NCBI GenBank assembly: GCA_009782865.1
Contig: WRIF01000010.1
Coordinates: forward strand, 1-13,340
Length of the DNA stretch: 13,340 bases
Source: Promicromonosporaceae bacterium
Lineage (GTDB): Bacteria; Actinomycetota; Actinomycetes; Actinomycetales; Cellulomonadaceae
Direction: 5' to 3'
Shown here: positions 1 through 6,604 of the stretch, piece by piece
Layout of the letters: every line of letters begins with the position of its first letter
Position numbering within the stretch: position 1 is the first letter of the stretch
Translations under genes and position numbers: made by a program
The notes under the pieces: model-generated
The model's input: only the letters and a program-made list of their open reading frames with translations
Told to the model about the DNA's origin: nothing
Databases searched by the model: none

Positions 1-1301
1 AGCGAGGCACGCGAGTAGCGGGTGTATCCGGCAAACGAGATCAACAGCAGGGTGATGGTCGGCAGGATCAGGTGGGTCATCGAGTCGAGGGTCCCGATCC
101 AGAAGTCGTAGCCGGGAGCCGAGCTCAGGCCCGGGCGGGAGGCCCCCATGGTGGGGATCGGGCGGCCCAGCACCTGCCCCATCCGGTTGTAGAACGGCCA
201 GACCGACATGATGCGGTCGAAGAAGATGGCCAGGCCGGTGATCAGGGCCACCAGCGCGGAGATTCGCATCGAGATGCTGCGGTCGAAGCCGCCGTAGAGC
301 CAGCCGATGACGCAGCCGGCCACCAGGGCCGAGAGGGCCAGCAGGACAACCAGGCCCCAGTTGATGACGTGGCTCTGGAAGGCCCACTGCAGGGGGTACA
401 TGAGCACCACCCCGACGGCGGCGGTGGTCAGGGCGGAGTAGAGCGCGCGCCGGTTCTGCAGGCCGGCCACCATGGCGGTCAGTGCGAAGGCCGCGCCCAG
501 GCCGATGAGGGCCACCCCGAGGTAGCCCAGGGTGGGGCGCTGTAGCCAGTCGGTGGCCGTCATGAGGAACATCGCTCCAAAGGTGACCACGGCGGAGGCG
601 GCGAAGCTGATCCAGCGCGTCTTGCGGCTGCCGCCGATGATGGCCGACCAGACCACCCCCGAGACCAGCGGCACGATGATCATGACGTACCACGCGAAGT
701 GCGGATCGGCCAGGAAGTCGTTGAAGCCAATCGCCCCGTACAGCTTGGCCAGCACCGCCACCCAGAAGGAGGGCAGGGAGAACAGCACGAAGGAAATAAA
801 GGTGACCGAGTAGTCAAAGCGGGTGTACTGTCGCAGCGCCGAGACGATGCCGACCAGGATGCCCAGGACAATCGCCAAGACGGTCGCCGCCGAGACCAGC
901 GTCACGGTGGTCGGGATGGCCGAGCCCAGCATCGAGGTCACCGAGGCGCCGGTGACGGAGGAGGCTCCCAGGTTTCCGGTGACCGCGTTGCCCAACCACA
1001 TGAGGTACCGCACGGGCGGGGCGAGATCGAGCCGAAGCAACTGGGTGCGCTCGGCGATCAGCATGTCCCGGTTGGGGTCCTGGCTGAAGAGCAGGTCTTC
1101 GAGCGGGTTGACCGCGTAACTCAGCAGCATGTAGACGATGAACGTCGCGCCGAGCATAACGATGAGGGCGGAGAGGAGACGCTGTCCCAAGAAGGTCAGC
1201 ATCGGCGCAGACCTGGAGAACCAGGAGCGGCGCGCCGGCTGAGCCTCGGGGACGTCCAACGCCTCAGCGTCGGGCGCGTCGAGTGTCGCGGGGGTGGCCA
1301 T
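1..1301 (-). CDS. DppB/OppB-family ABC importer permease, extended membrane region, C-terminus off the left edge
   Basis: Inner-membrane permease subunit of a peptide/nickel-type ABC importer; it would form the translocation path with a second permease and two ATPases, not in the window. Reading the minus strand from the ATG at 1301 gives 433 open codons to the edge. The N-terminus is about 35 soluble residues, then the family start FLGQRLLSALIVMLGATF (first membrane helix, about residues 37-63), a periplasmic loop with NPLEDLL, and the core IPTTVTLVSAATVLAIVLGI. The last visible residues, GYTRYSRAS, look like the beginning of the cytoplasmic EAA loop that contacts the ATPase. Between them, about residues 185-360 hold several extra hydrophobic segments; canonical DppB is about 310-340 residues with six helices. 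An AAGGA ribosome site (1306-1310) supports the start. It lies downstream of the binding-protein gene on the same strand. The substrate cannot be told from sequence. Confidence 0.9.
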   Translation of the reverse strand, partial: MATPATLDAPDAEALDVPEAQPARRSWFSRSAPMLTFLGQRLLSALIVMLGATFIVYMLLSYAVNPLEDLLFSQDPNRDMLIAERTQLLRLDLAPPVRYLMWLGNAVTGNLGASSVTGASVTSMLGSAIPTTVTLVSAATVLAIVLGILVGIVSALRQYTRFDYSVTFISFVLFSLPSFWVAVLAKLYGAIGFNDFLADPHFAWYVMIIVPLVSGVVWSAIIGGSRKTRWISFAASAVVTFGAMFLMTATDWLQRPTLGYLGVALIGLGAAFALTAMVAGLQNRRALYSALTTAAVGVVLMYPLQWAFQSHVINWGLVVLLALSALVAGCVIGWLYGGFDRSISMRISALVALITGLAIFFDRIMSVWPFYNRMGQVLGRPIPTMGASRPGLSSAPGYDFWIGTLDSMTHLILPTITLLLISFAGYTRYSRAS

Positions 1302-1355
1302 GGGGTCCTTGCCTCGGAGAGTAGATAAACGCTAAATGGGGGGTTAGGGGAGGAG

Positions 1356-1375
1356 CCTACCGCTAGATCGGTAGG
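1356..1375 (-). repeat. Inverted repeat upstream of the permease gene
   Basis: CCTACCG and CGGTAGG flank a 6-nt loop; with one bulged base (1376) the stem extends by GAG/CTC (1353-1355 with 1377-1379). It is 54 nt upstream of the permease ATG. It could be an operator for a dimeric regulator or an RNA hairpin in the leader; the sequence does not decide. Confidence 0.4.
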
Positions 1376-1387
1376 GCTCATAACACG

Positions 1388-1424
1388 GCGGGGGTGCCAG
1401 TCCCATTAGGATCGGCACCCCCGC
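1388..1424 (-). terminator. Strong stem-loop after the binding-protein gene, probable terminator or attenuator
   Basis: Perfect 11-bp GC-rich inverted repeat, GCGGGGGTGCC and GGCACCCCCGC, with a 15-nt loop that can add three more pairs (TCC 1401-1403 with GGA 1409-1411). It lies about 90 nt past the binding-protein stop and about 90 nt before the permease start. On the minus strand it is followed by CGTGTTATG, only a weak T run, so partial termination or 3'-end protection is more likely than full intrinsic termination. Confidence 0.5.
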
Positions 1425-1516
1425 GCGGGTTGCTTGCTAGCTCGGGTGAACTATCTCACCACAAGAGCGTTGCGGTTATCGGTGACCGCACCAGGCGGTC
1501 ACAGTGCCACTGAGAA

Positions 1517-3559
1517 TCAGTTGGCTACGATCTCCCACTCCCAGAAGTTCCAGAAGATCATCGGGGAAAGCGGGATGGTCGAGGCGTTGGCGACCCGGTT
1601 GCTGTAGGCCACCACCTCGGGGAACTGGAACACCGGGATGGTCCAGGCCTCGTCCCAGATGATCTGCTCGATCTCCAGGCCGGCGGCACGAGCCTCAGCG
1701 GTGTCATCGTCAACCATCGTGGAAATCTGCTCCCACAGCTCGTCGATCCGGGCGTTCGACCAACCGTAGGGGTTGTTCTGACCATCGGTCTCGTAGTTGG
1801 CGCGAGCGTTGTTCAGCATGGTGTTGGTGGACTGCCAGCCGAACAGGGCGGCGTCGTAGGCGTCCGGGTTCTCGAACACGATGGTGCCCCAGTTGGGGTC
1901 CGAGGCGTCGACCATCTGGAAGCCGGCCTGGGCCGCCGAGGCGGTGATCAGCTGGAACTGGTCCTGACGGCGCACGTTCGCCGGGGCGAAGATCATGCGG
2001 ACGGGGATGTCACCATCGGCCCAGCGGGCGCCGTCACCGGCCAGCTCGCGCGCCTCGGCAATCAGCTCGGCGGCCAGCTCGACGTCGGTGTTCGCAAAGG
2101 CGGCGGAGCCGTTCTGCGAGACAGACTGGGCGTAGGCCTCGGCGCCGGGGATCCACAGGAAGGAGTTGCGGACGGTGGAGCCGGGAGCGATCGGGTCGAT
2201 GAGGGTCTGCACAATCTGGTTACGCGGGATCGAGTGCAGGAAGGCCTGGCGCACGAGGCGGGCGGCGTCTTCGTTGCCGTTCCAGTTGACCGGGTTGAAC
2301 GGGGAGTCGAAGCCGAAGCCCGCACCGCCGACCACCAGGTCAATGTGCTCCCAGGTGCCGCCGACGGCGGTGATGTAGGAGGCGTTGGGCAGGGCCTGTA
2401 CGGCCTGGAGGGTGTCCGCAGTGGCCTGCGGGGCAACCAGGTCGATGTCAAAGTTCTGCAGGGCCTGGATCTGAGCCAGCGGGTCCTCGTTCCAGCGGAT
2501 GGTGACGGTGTCGACGGTCGGCACGTAGGTCGGGTCGGCCCAGCTGGCGAAGTGCGGGTTGCGAACCAGGATCATGTACTGACCCTCCACGAACTCGCTC
2601 ATGACGAACGGGCCGGTGGCCAGGTACAGGGCCGGGTTGTCCGGCAGCGAGGTGAAGTTGAACGCGGTGTTCCACACGTTGGCGATCTCGGCGAGGGCAA
2701 CGGTGTCGTTGTCGCGGAAGGCGTCGATCAGGGCGTCCTTGGCCGCCTGCGGGTCGTCGATGCCGAGGGCAAGCTGGGCAACCACGTGGGCGGCGATCGG
2801 CGGGACGCCGAACAGCGACATCCAGGCGTTCTGGAACTCGGTGAAGGTGAAGGTGACGCCGCGGCCGTCGTTGGTGATCTCCGGGAACTCGTTCATGGCA
2901 CCGATCATCTCGGAGGTGCCCGAGAACCAGACGGCGCCCTCAGGGGTGACCATCTCGGTGATCGGGGTGTTGTCCACCTCGACCTCGGCGCCCTCGTCGT
3001 CCTCTTCGGTACGGGTGGGCTCGGTGGTCGGGTTGCCCTCGCCGTCGAAGAACAGCGGGTTGCCGTCTTCATCGGTCTGGTGCTCTTCCACCTGGTCGGC
3101 GGTGTTGAAGCGCGGGTTCTGGGCGCCCCAGAACAGGATCAGGTCGGCGGCGTCGACGGCCACGCCGTCGGACCAGACGACGCCCTCGTTGAGCACGAGG
3201 TCGAGGGTGTGGCCCTCGTTGGTCATCTCGAAGGTGCCGAAGTCGGTGCGGGGCACCTGGTTCAGGTCGGCGTCGAAGTACCAGAACGCCCAGTTGGTCA
3301 TGTAGAGGATGTTCGCGTTGGCGGTAGCGTTACCGATCGCGGTGAGGTTGTTCTGGGAGAAGAAGGGCTGGTTCCAGCCCACGGAGATGTGCTGCTCTAC
3401 GGCACCGGGCTCCGGGGTCTCGCCTTCCGTGTCGTCGCCGCCGGCAGGGGCGGTCGCCTGGGGTTCTTCCTGCGCGGTCTCCGGGGAGCCGCAGGCAGAG
3501 ACCACGAGGGCGGTGGCAGCAATTGCGGCAACAAGGCCCGCAGTACGCCTGATCTTCAT
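1517..3559 (-). CDS. Family 5 extracellular solute-binding lipoprotein of a peptide-type ABC importer
   Basis: Periplasm-side (cell-surface) binding protein that captures substrate, probably an oligopeptide, and delivers it to the permease encoded downstream. The N-terminus MKIRRTAGLVAAIAATALVVSAC is a lipoprotein signal with lipobox VSA-C, Cys23 being the lipidated residue. An acidic, Pro/Gly-rich tether follows (about 24-55). The family 5 signature lies near residues 123-144 (LNEGVVWSDGVAVDAADLI). A very acidic insert rich in Glu/Asp (about 157-197) interrupts the N-terminal lobe. At 680 residues it is longer than most family members (about 500-600), partly through this insert. An AAGGA ribosome site (3565-3569) is correctly placed. 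Aromatic and Asn-rich surfaces are compatible with peptide binding, but nickel, sugars and other ligands occur in this family, so the ligand is undetermined. Confidence 0.93.
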   Translation of the reverse strand: MKIRRTAGLVAAIAATALVVSACGSPETAQEEPQATAPAGGDDTEGETPEPGAVEQHISVGWNQPFFSQNNLTAIGNATANANILYMTNWAFWYFDADLNQVPRTDFGTFEMTNEGHTLDLVLNEGVVWSDGVAVDAADLILFWGAQNPRFNTADQVEEHQTDEDGNPLFFDGEGNPTTEPTRTEEDDEGAEVEVDNTPITEMVTPEGAVWFSGTSEMIGAMNEFPEITNDGRGVTFTFTEFQNAWMSLFGVPPIAAHVVAQLALGIDDPQAAKDALIDAFRDNDTVALAEIANVWNTAFNFTSLPDNPALYLATGPFVMSEFVEGQYMILVRNPHFASWADPTYVPTVDTVTIRWNEDPLAQIQALQNFDIDLVAPQATADTLQAVQALPNASYITAVGGTWEHIDLVVGGAGFGFDSPFNPVNWNGNEDAARLVRQAFLHSIPRNQIVQTLIDPIAPGSTVRNSFLWIPGAEAYAQSVSQNGSAAFANTDVELAAELIAEARELAGDGARWADGDIPVRMIFAPANVRRQDQFQLITASAAQAGFQMVDASDPNWGTIVFENPDAYDAALFGWQSTNTMLNNARANYETDGQNNPYGWSNARIDELWEQISTMVDDDTAEARAAGLEIEQIIWDEAWTIPVFQFPEVVAYSNRVANASTIPLSPMIFWNFWEWEIVAN

Positions 3560-3919
3560 GGTGATCCTTTATCCATGTGGGGGTGTGGCTCGGCTAAATG
3601 GGCCAATTACCACTTTGAACACAGAGAACCCTAGGCGCTGCGGGGTGGCCCCTGGCCGGAAACCGGCGTTTAAGGCGATTCCGTTACCAAGTCGCGACCT
3701 TCGCTTAACAGCCGCGTCAGCGCACCTGCATGGTTCGCGCCAAGCCCGACGAGCACTTTGGGCCAGTTTTCCGGGCTGGACGTGCCACGCGGCGCCCTGG
3801 TAGGCGCGGACGGCGCCATTTTCGCAGGTCGCAGGCCAAGTGTCGCTTAAGCCTCCGTGTGCCAGCGCTTACCGGGCGGCCCGAAGGCCCCGGGTGGCGG
3901 GGGCGGTACGATTCCCGCC
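3560..3919. promoter_or_regulatory. Divergent intergenic region, binding-protein gene and phzE-like gene
   Basis: A 360-bp gap between two outward-facing genes; it must hold the promoters of both. Toward phzE a TACGAT -10 hexamer sits at 3907-3912. Toward the binding-protein gene, GCTAAATGGG (3593-3602, minus strand CCCATTTAGC) is 33 nt before the start, and TTCAAA further upstream is only a weak -35. TCGCTTAA occurs twice (3701-3708 and 3843-3850). No convincing gene is encoded here: open frames crossing it lack ribosome sites and family features. Confidence 0.5.
3907..3912 (+). promoter_or_regulatory. -10 element TACGAT for leaderless phzE-like transcript
   Basis: TACGAT fits the actinobacterial TANNNT -10 consensus and ends 7 nt before the ATG at 3920, placing the transcription start at or next to the A of the start codon. 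No Shine-Dalgarno precedes that ATG, which agrees with leaderless translation. No good -35 is seen at 16-18 nt upstream. Confidence 0.5.
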
Positions 3920-5914
3920 ATGACGAGCCCGCGCCCCGCCGCCCAGGTCATCTCCGCCCTGACCGGCTACCCGGCCTGGGCGCTGATCCGGCGGGCCACG
4001 CGCGCCGGGAACAAGGCGACCATCGGGGCGATCGGGGGCACCCCCTGGGCCGCCGACTCGCTGCTGGACGTACCCCTAGAGTCGGGCCCACCCCAGCCGG
4101 GCCGCACCGTAGACCGCCTGCTGGCGGTGCCCTTTCGGCAGATCGCCGAGCGGGGGTTTGAGCTCGGCCCGGCCTACGATGACGACGACACTCCCCTGAC
4201 CGTCGTCGATATCGAGTTTGAGGCAGAGCTGGCGGTGTCCGATGTCGTCGCCGCCCTGCCCGAGGTGCCGCTGGAGTTCACCGACCGCGGCGGCTTCACT
4301 ACCAGCGACGACGAGTACGAGCGCGTGGTTCGGACGGTAATCGACCAGGAGATCGGCCAGGGCGAGGGCGCCAACCTGGTGATCGGACGGCAGTTTCGGG
4401 CCGTCGTCGGCAACTGGTCGAAGGACGCGGCGCTCGGCGTCTACCGGCGCCTGTTGGCGGCGGAGACGGGCGCCTACTGGACCTTCATCTTCTACACCGG
4501 CGAGCGCTACCTGATTGGAGCCTCGCCCGAACGGCACGTCTCGGCCTCGGGCGGGGCGCTGCGGATGAACCCGATCTCGGGCACCTTCCGCCTGCCCCGC
4601 GAGGTGGGCAACGACCCCGAGGCGGTGGTGGCCGCCGTCAAGCCGCGACTGCTCGACTTCCTGCGCGACCGCAAGGAGACCTTCGAGCTGTTCATGGTGG
4701 TCGACGAGGAGCTGAAAATGATGTGCGACCTCTGCGCGGGCGGGGGGCAGGTGGTGGGGCCGTTCCTCAAGCCCATGAGCCACCTGATTCACACCGAGTA
4801 TCTGCTGGCCGGCGCCACCGACCGCGACCCCCGGGAGATCCTGCGCGACACCCTGTTCGCCGCCACCGTCACCGGCTCGCCGGTGGAGAACGCGGTGCGG
4901 CTGATCGGCAGGTACGAGGAGGCCCCGCGCGGGTACTACGGGGCCGCGCTGGCCATCCTGGGGCGCGACGGCGAGGGCGGCCCAGTCCTGGACAGCCCGA
5001 TTGTGATCCGCACCGCCGATGTCACCGCCTCTGGCGCGCTGACCGTGACTGCGGGTGCGACGTTGGTCCGCGACTCCTGTCCCGCCTCGGAGGTTGCCGA
5101 GACCGCCGCCAAGGCCGCCGGCATCCTGGCCGCGTTTGGCCTGGTGCCAGCGGCGCCCCCCGCCTCGGGAGCGGGCGTGGCCGAGCTGCTGCAGGACGAC
5201 GACGTCCTGACGGAACTGAGCCGACGCAATGCCCTGCTGGCGCCATTTTGGCTCTCCGACCAGGCCGGGCACTTTCGCACCGACCCACGCCTGGCGGGCA
5301 AGGCCGCCGTGGTCCTCGACGGCGGAGACGACTTCGCCAAGATGCTGCGCCACCAGCTCACCGCCCTTGGCCTGAACGTGACCCTGATCCCGCAGCGCGA
5401 GTACCGGCGGGGCTGCCTGCGGGGCTACGACCTAGCCGTGCTCGGCCCCGGCCCGGGCGACCCCCGCGACCTGAGCGATCCGAAGATGGCGAACCTCGCG
5501 GAGGCCACGGCCGACCTGCTGGCCGACCCGGCCGCCCGCTTCCTGGCGGTTTGCCTGGGCCACCAGGGCCTGTGTCACGCGCTCGGCCTGGAGCTGGCCT
5601 ACAAGGACATCGTGTTCCAGGGAACCCAGTCCCCGGTGGAGCTCAACTACGGCCTCGACTGGCCGCTGGGCGATGTCGAGCCGGTCGGCTTCTACAACAC
5701 GTTTGTGGCCAAGGCGCCGGCCTGCCTGGAGGGGCGAGGCTTCACGGTCGACGCCGAGCCGACCACCGGGGACGTGCACGCCATCTACGGCCCCAACTTC
5801 GCGGGCATCCAGTTCCACGCCGAGTCGATTCTCACCACCCGCGGCATCGAGGTCACCCGGAAGCTGCTCTCCCGCCTGCTGCGCCAGTCGATACACGAGG
5901 CGGGAGGCGGCTAA
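3920..5914 (+). CDS. phzE: PhzE-type 2-amino-2-desoxyisochorismate synthase (fused chorismate aminase and glutaminase)
   Basis: Predicted to convert chorismate and glutamine into 2-amino-2-desoxyisochorismate, the first step of phenazine-type pathways, rather than anthranilate. 664 residues. An N-terminal part (1-124) precedes the chorismate-binding domain (about 125-410) with SPERHVS (202-208), MNPISGTFR (216-224), DEELKMMCDLC (262-272), HTEYLLAG (291-298) and TVTGSPVENA (316-325). These follow the PhzE pattern (MNPISGT, DEELKMM, HTEY) and differ from TrpE (DLGRND, AGTLSGAPK). The class I glutaminase domain (about 460-655) keeps GPGPGDP (509-515), nucleophile Cys545 in AVCLGHQG and His633/Glu635 in QFHAES, so it should be active. 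The ATG at 3920 is chosen over the in-frame ATG at 3857 because of the -10 hexamer and the lack of family residues before it. No phzB, D, F or G gene is in the window. The 3' end overlaps the convergent toxin gene by 3 nt. Confidence 0.85.
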   Translation: MTSPRPAAQVISALTGYPAWALIRRATRAGNKATIGAIGGTPWAADSLLDVPLESGPPQPGRTVDRLLAVPFRQIAERGFELGPAYDDDDTPLTVVDIEFEAELAVSDVVAALPEVPLEFTDRGGFTTSDDEYERVVRTVIDQEIGQGEGANLVIGRQFRAVVGNWSKDAALGVYRRLLAAETGAYWTFIFYTGERYLIGASPERHVSASGGALRMNPISGTFRLPREVGNDPEAVVAAVKPRLLDFLRDRKETFELFMVVDEELKMMCDLCAGGGQVVGPFLKPMSHLIHTEYLLAGATDRDPREILRDTLFAATVTGSPVENAVRLIGRYEEAPRGYYGAALAILGRDGEGGPVLDSPIVIRTADVTASGALTVTAGATLVRDSCPASEVAETAAKAAGILAAFGLVPAAPPASGAGVAELLQDDDVLTELSRRNALLAPFWLSDQAGHFRTDPRLAGKAAVVLDGGDDFAKMLRHQLTALGLNVTLIPQREYRRGCLRGYDLAVLGPGPGDPRDLSDPKMANLAEATADLLADPAARFLAVCLGHQGLCHALGLELAYKDIVFQGTQSPVELNYGLDWPLGDVEPVGFYNTFVAKAPACLEGRGFTVDAEPTTGDVHAIYGPNFAGIQFHAESILTTRGIEVTRKLLSRLLRQSIHEAGGG

Positions 5915-6297
5915 GGCAGGCGCGCCACCTCGATCTGCTCGGCCAACTTGGCGTCAAAGGTGTAGAGCGAGCCCCGTCCGGAATGTACGGCCTGTGCCGC
6001 CAGGAAAGTGTCGACAATCGACAGTTTGGGGTGCGCCTGATACTCGGCCAGCGCCACCGTCCAGGTGGACCGTTCGGCGTCGAAGTCGGCCTCGGCCAGC
6101 AACACCTCGATCGCCGTGACGATTGAAGAGCGTGGCGCTCCCATGACCCCCTCCAGCACATAGACCACTTCGATCAGCGCCGCGTCAGGCACTACGCAGC
6201 GCGGGGCCTCGGTCAGTATCTCGGCGGCCCGTTCGGTGATCCTCGGCACGTCGTTAAGCATCCACCGCAAAATCGCGTTGGTGTCAGCGGTCGGCAC
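5911..6297 (-). CDS. PIN-domain ribonuclease toxin (VapC-like)
   Basis: Small metal-dependent ribonuclease, expected to cleave RNA and arrest translation unless bound by the upstream antitoxin. 128 residues, normal for the family. The acidic tetrad is complete: Asp5 in ADTNAILR, Glu43 in ALIEVVYVLEG, Asp96 in KLSIVDTFLA and Asp115 in YTFDAKL, so the enzyme should be active. The start is a GTG at 6297 inside the end of the antitoxin gene; the 14-nt overlap implies translational coupling and keeps toxin synthesis below antitoxin. No separate ribosome site is evident. Its TAG stop shares bases with the TAA of the convergent phzE-like gene. The RNA target cannot be inferred. Confidence 0.9.
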   Translation of the reverse strand: MPTADTNAILRWMLNDVPRITERAAEILTEAPRCVVPDAALIEVVYVLEGVMGAPRSSIVTAIEVLLAEADFDAERSTWTVALAEYQAHPKLSIVDTFLAAQAVHSGRGSLYTFDAKLAEQIEVARLP

Positions 6298-6547
6298 GAT
6301 AGTCCTCGGCGCGCGCCGCCCAGCCGTCTCCAGCCGCCGAGATCATCCCCCAGGTTCCTGCCCGCTCGACCTCCGCCCGCAGCAACTGTCGAACCGACTC
6401 GATGTCCGACGGGGCCTCCAGCGTCAGCGAGTGGTCCTGCCCGCGAATGGCCACCTTCTGGCCGGCCCGCAAACCCAAGAGGCGCCGGGCTGTGGCCGGC
6501 AGGGTAATCTGCCCCTTCGAGGTGATCGTGGCGCACATCGTACTCAT
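6284..6547 (-). CDS. AbrB/SpoVT-domain antitoxin (VapB-like)
   Basis: DNA-binding antitoxin that should neutralise the PIN toxin and repress the shared promoter. From the ATG at 6547 it is 87 residues: the swapped-hairpin AbrB fold at about 5-32 (ATITSKGQITLPATARRLLG) followed by a toxin-binding tail with Trp65 and Trp74 and an acidic/basic end. The frame is open upstream to an ATG at 6592, but that would add 15 residues with no family similarity and overlap the promoter; an ATG at 6538 (MCATITSKGQ) is another possibility. A -35/-10 pair ends 6 nt before 6547, which supports that start as a leaderless gene. It is 56 nt downstream of ychF on the same strand. Confidence 0.85.
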   Translation of the reverse strand: MSTMCATITSKGQITLPATARRLLGLRAGQKVAIRGQDHSLTLEAPSDIESVRQLLRAEVERAGTWGMISAAGDGWAARAEDYRADR

Positions 6548-6553
6548 GTAAGG

Positions 6554-6582
6554 AAAGTAGCAAGAGTAAGGAGCATGGGCAA
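6554..6582 (-). promoter_or_regulatory. Leaderless promoter of the toxin-antitoxin pair
   Basis: On the minus strand TTGCCC (6577-6582, matching 4 of 6 of TTGACA) is followed after exactly 17 nt by TACTTT (6554-6559, TANNNT). Six nt (CCTTAC) separate it from the antitoxin ATG at 6547, placing the transcript start at that A. There is no Shine-Dalgarno sequence. This is the best-formed promoter in the window. Confidence 0.6.
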
Positions 6583-6604
6583 CGGCTACCAACGGCCCAA
6601 CGGC
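6579..6604 (-). repeat. Three direct repeats GCCGTTGG, probable antitoxin operator
   Basis: On the minus strand GCCGTTGG occurs at 6597-6604 and immediately again at 6589-6596, then after TA as GCCGTTGC at 6579-6586. The last copy overlaps the -35 hexamer TTGCCC. Direct repeats covering a toxin-antitoxin promoter are a natural binding site for the AbrB-type antitoxin; that role is inferred. The first copy ends within the ychF stop codon. Confidence 0.5.

Larger units (their letters stand above)
1302..1516 (-). other. Structured spacer between binding-protein and permease genes
   Basis: This 215-bp non-coding stretch holds four inverted repeats in a row: 1482-1488 with 1496-1502 (7 bp), 1445-1449 with 1456-1460 (5 bp), 1388-1398 with 1414-1424 (11 bp) and 1356-1362 with 1369-1375 (7 bp). 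Seen: perfect arms with loops of 6-15 nt. Inferred: in importer operons such structures between a binding-protein gene and its permeases often cause partial termination or protect the 3' end of the upstream message, so that the binding protein is made in excess. The permease-proximal end has the sequence GCTAAATGGG (1331-1340), also found before the binding-protein gene. Confidence 0.6.

Noticed and set aside
72..1328. Plus-strand open frames over the permease region
   Set aside because: The minus strand encodes a continuous membrane permease from 1301 to the edge, with DppB-family motifs and a ribosome site.
2234..3634. Long plus-strand open frame (466 codons) over the binding-protein gene
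   Set aside because: It is antisense to a clear lipoprotein gene; its Gly/Val/Asp/His-rich translation has no family features and arises from GC-rich third positions.
3857..3919. Upstream in-frame ATG as the start of the phzE-like gene
   Set aside because: It would add 21 residues of Gly/Pro-rich sequence with no ribosome site, and lie upstream of the -10 hexamer at 3907.
4076..5353. Long minus-strand open frame (425 codons) over the phzE-like gene
   Set aside because: Opposite a gene with intact catalytic motifs; low-complexity translation and no ribosome site.
3920..5914. Ordinary anthranilate synthase TrpE-TrpG fusion
   Set aside because: The fused order fits, but the motif wording is that of PhzE, and no other trp gene is adjacent.
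4723..6126. Plus-strand open frame (467 codons) in another frame of the phzE-like gene, running into the toxin gene
   Set aside because: Arg/Pro/Gly-rich shadow translation, no domain, and it crosses two well-supported genes.
5911..6592. Mobile element or genomic island carrying the toxin-antitoxin pair
   Set aside because: No transposase, integrase, terminal repeats or change in base composition is seen around it.
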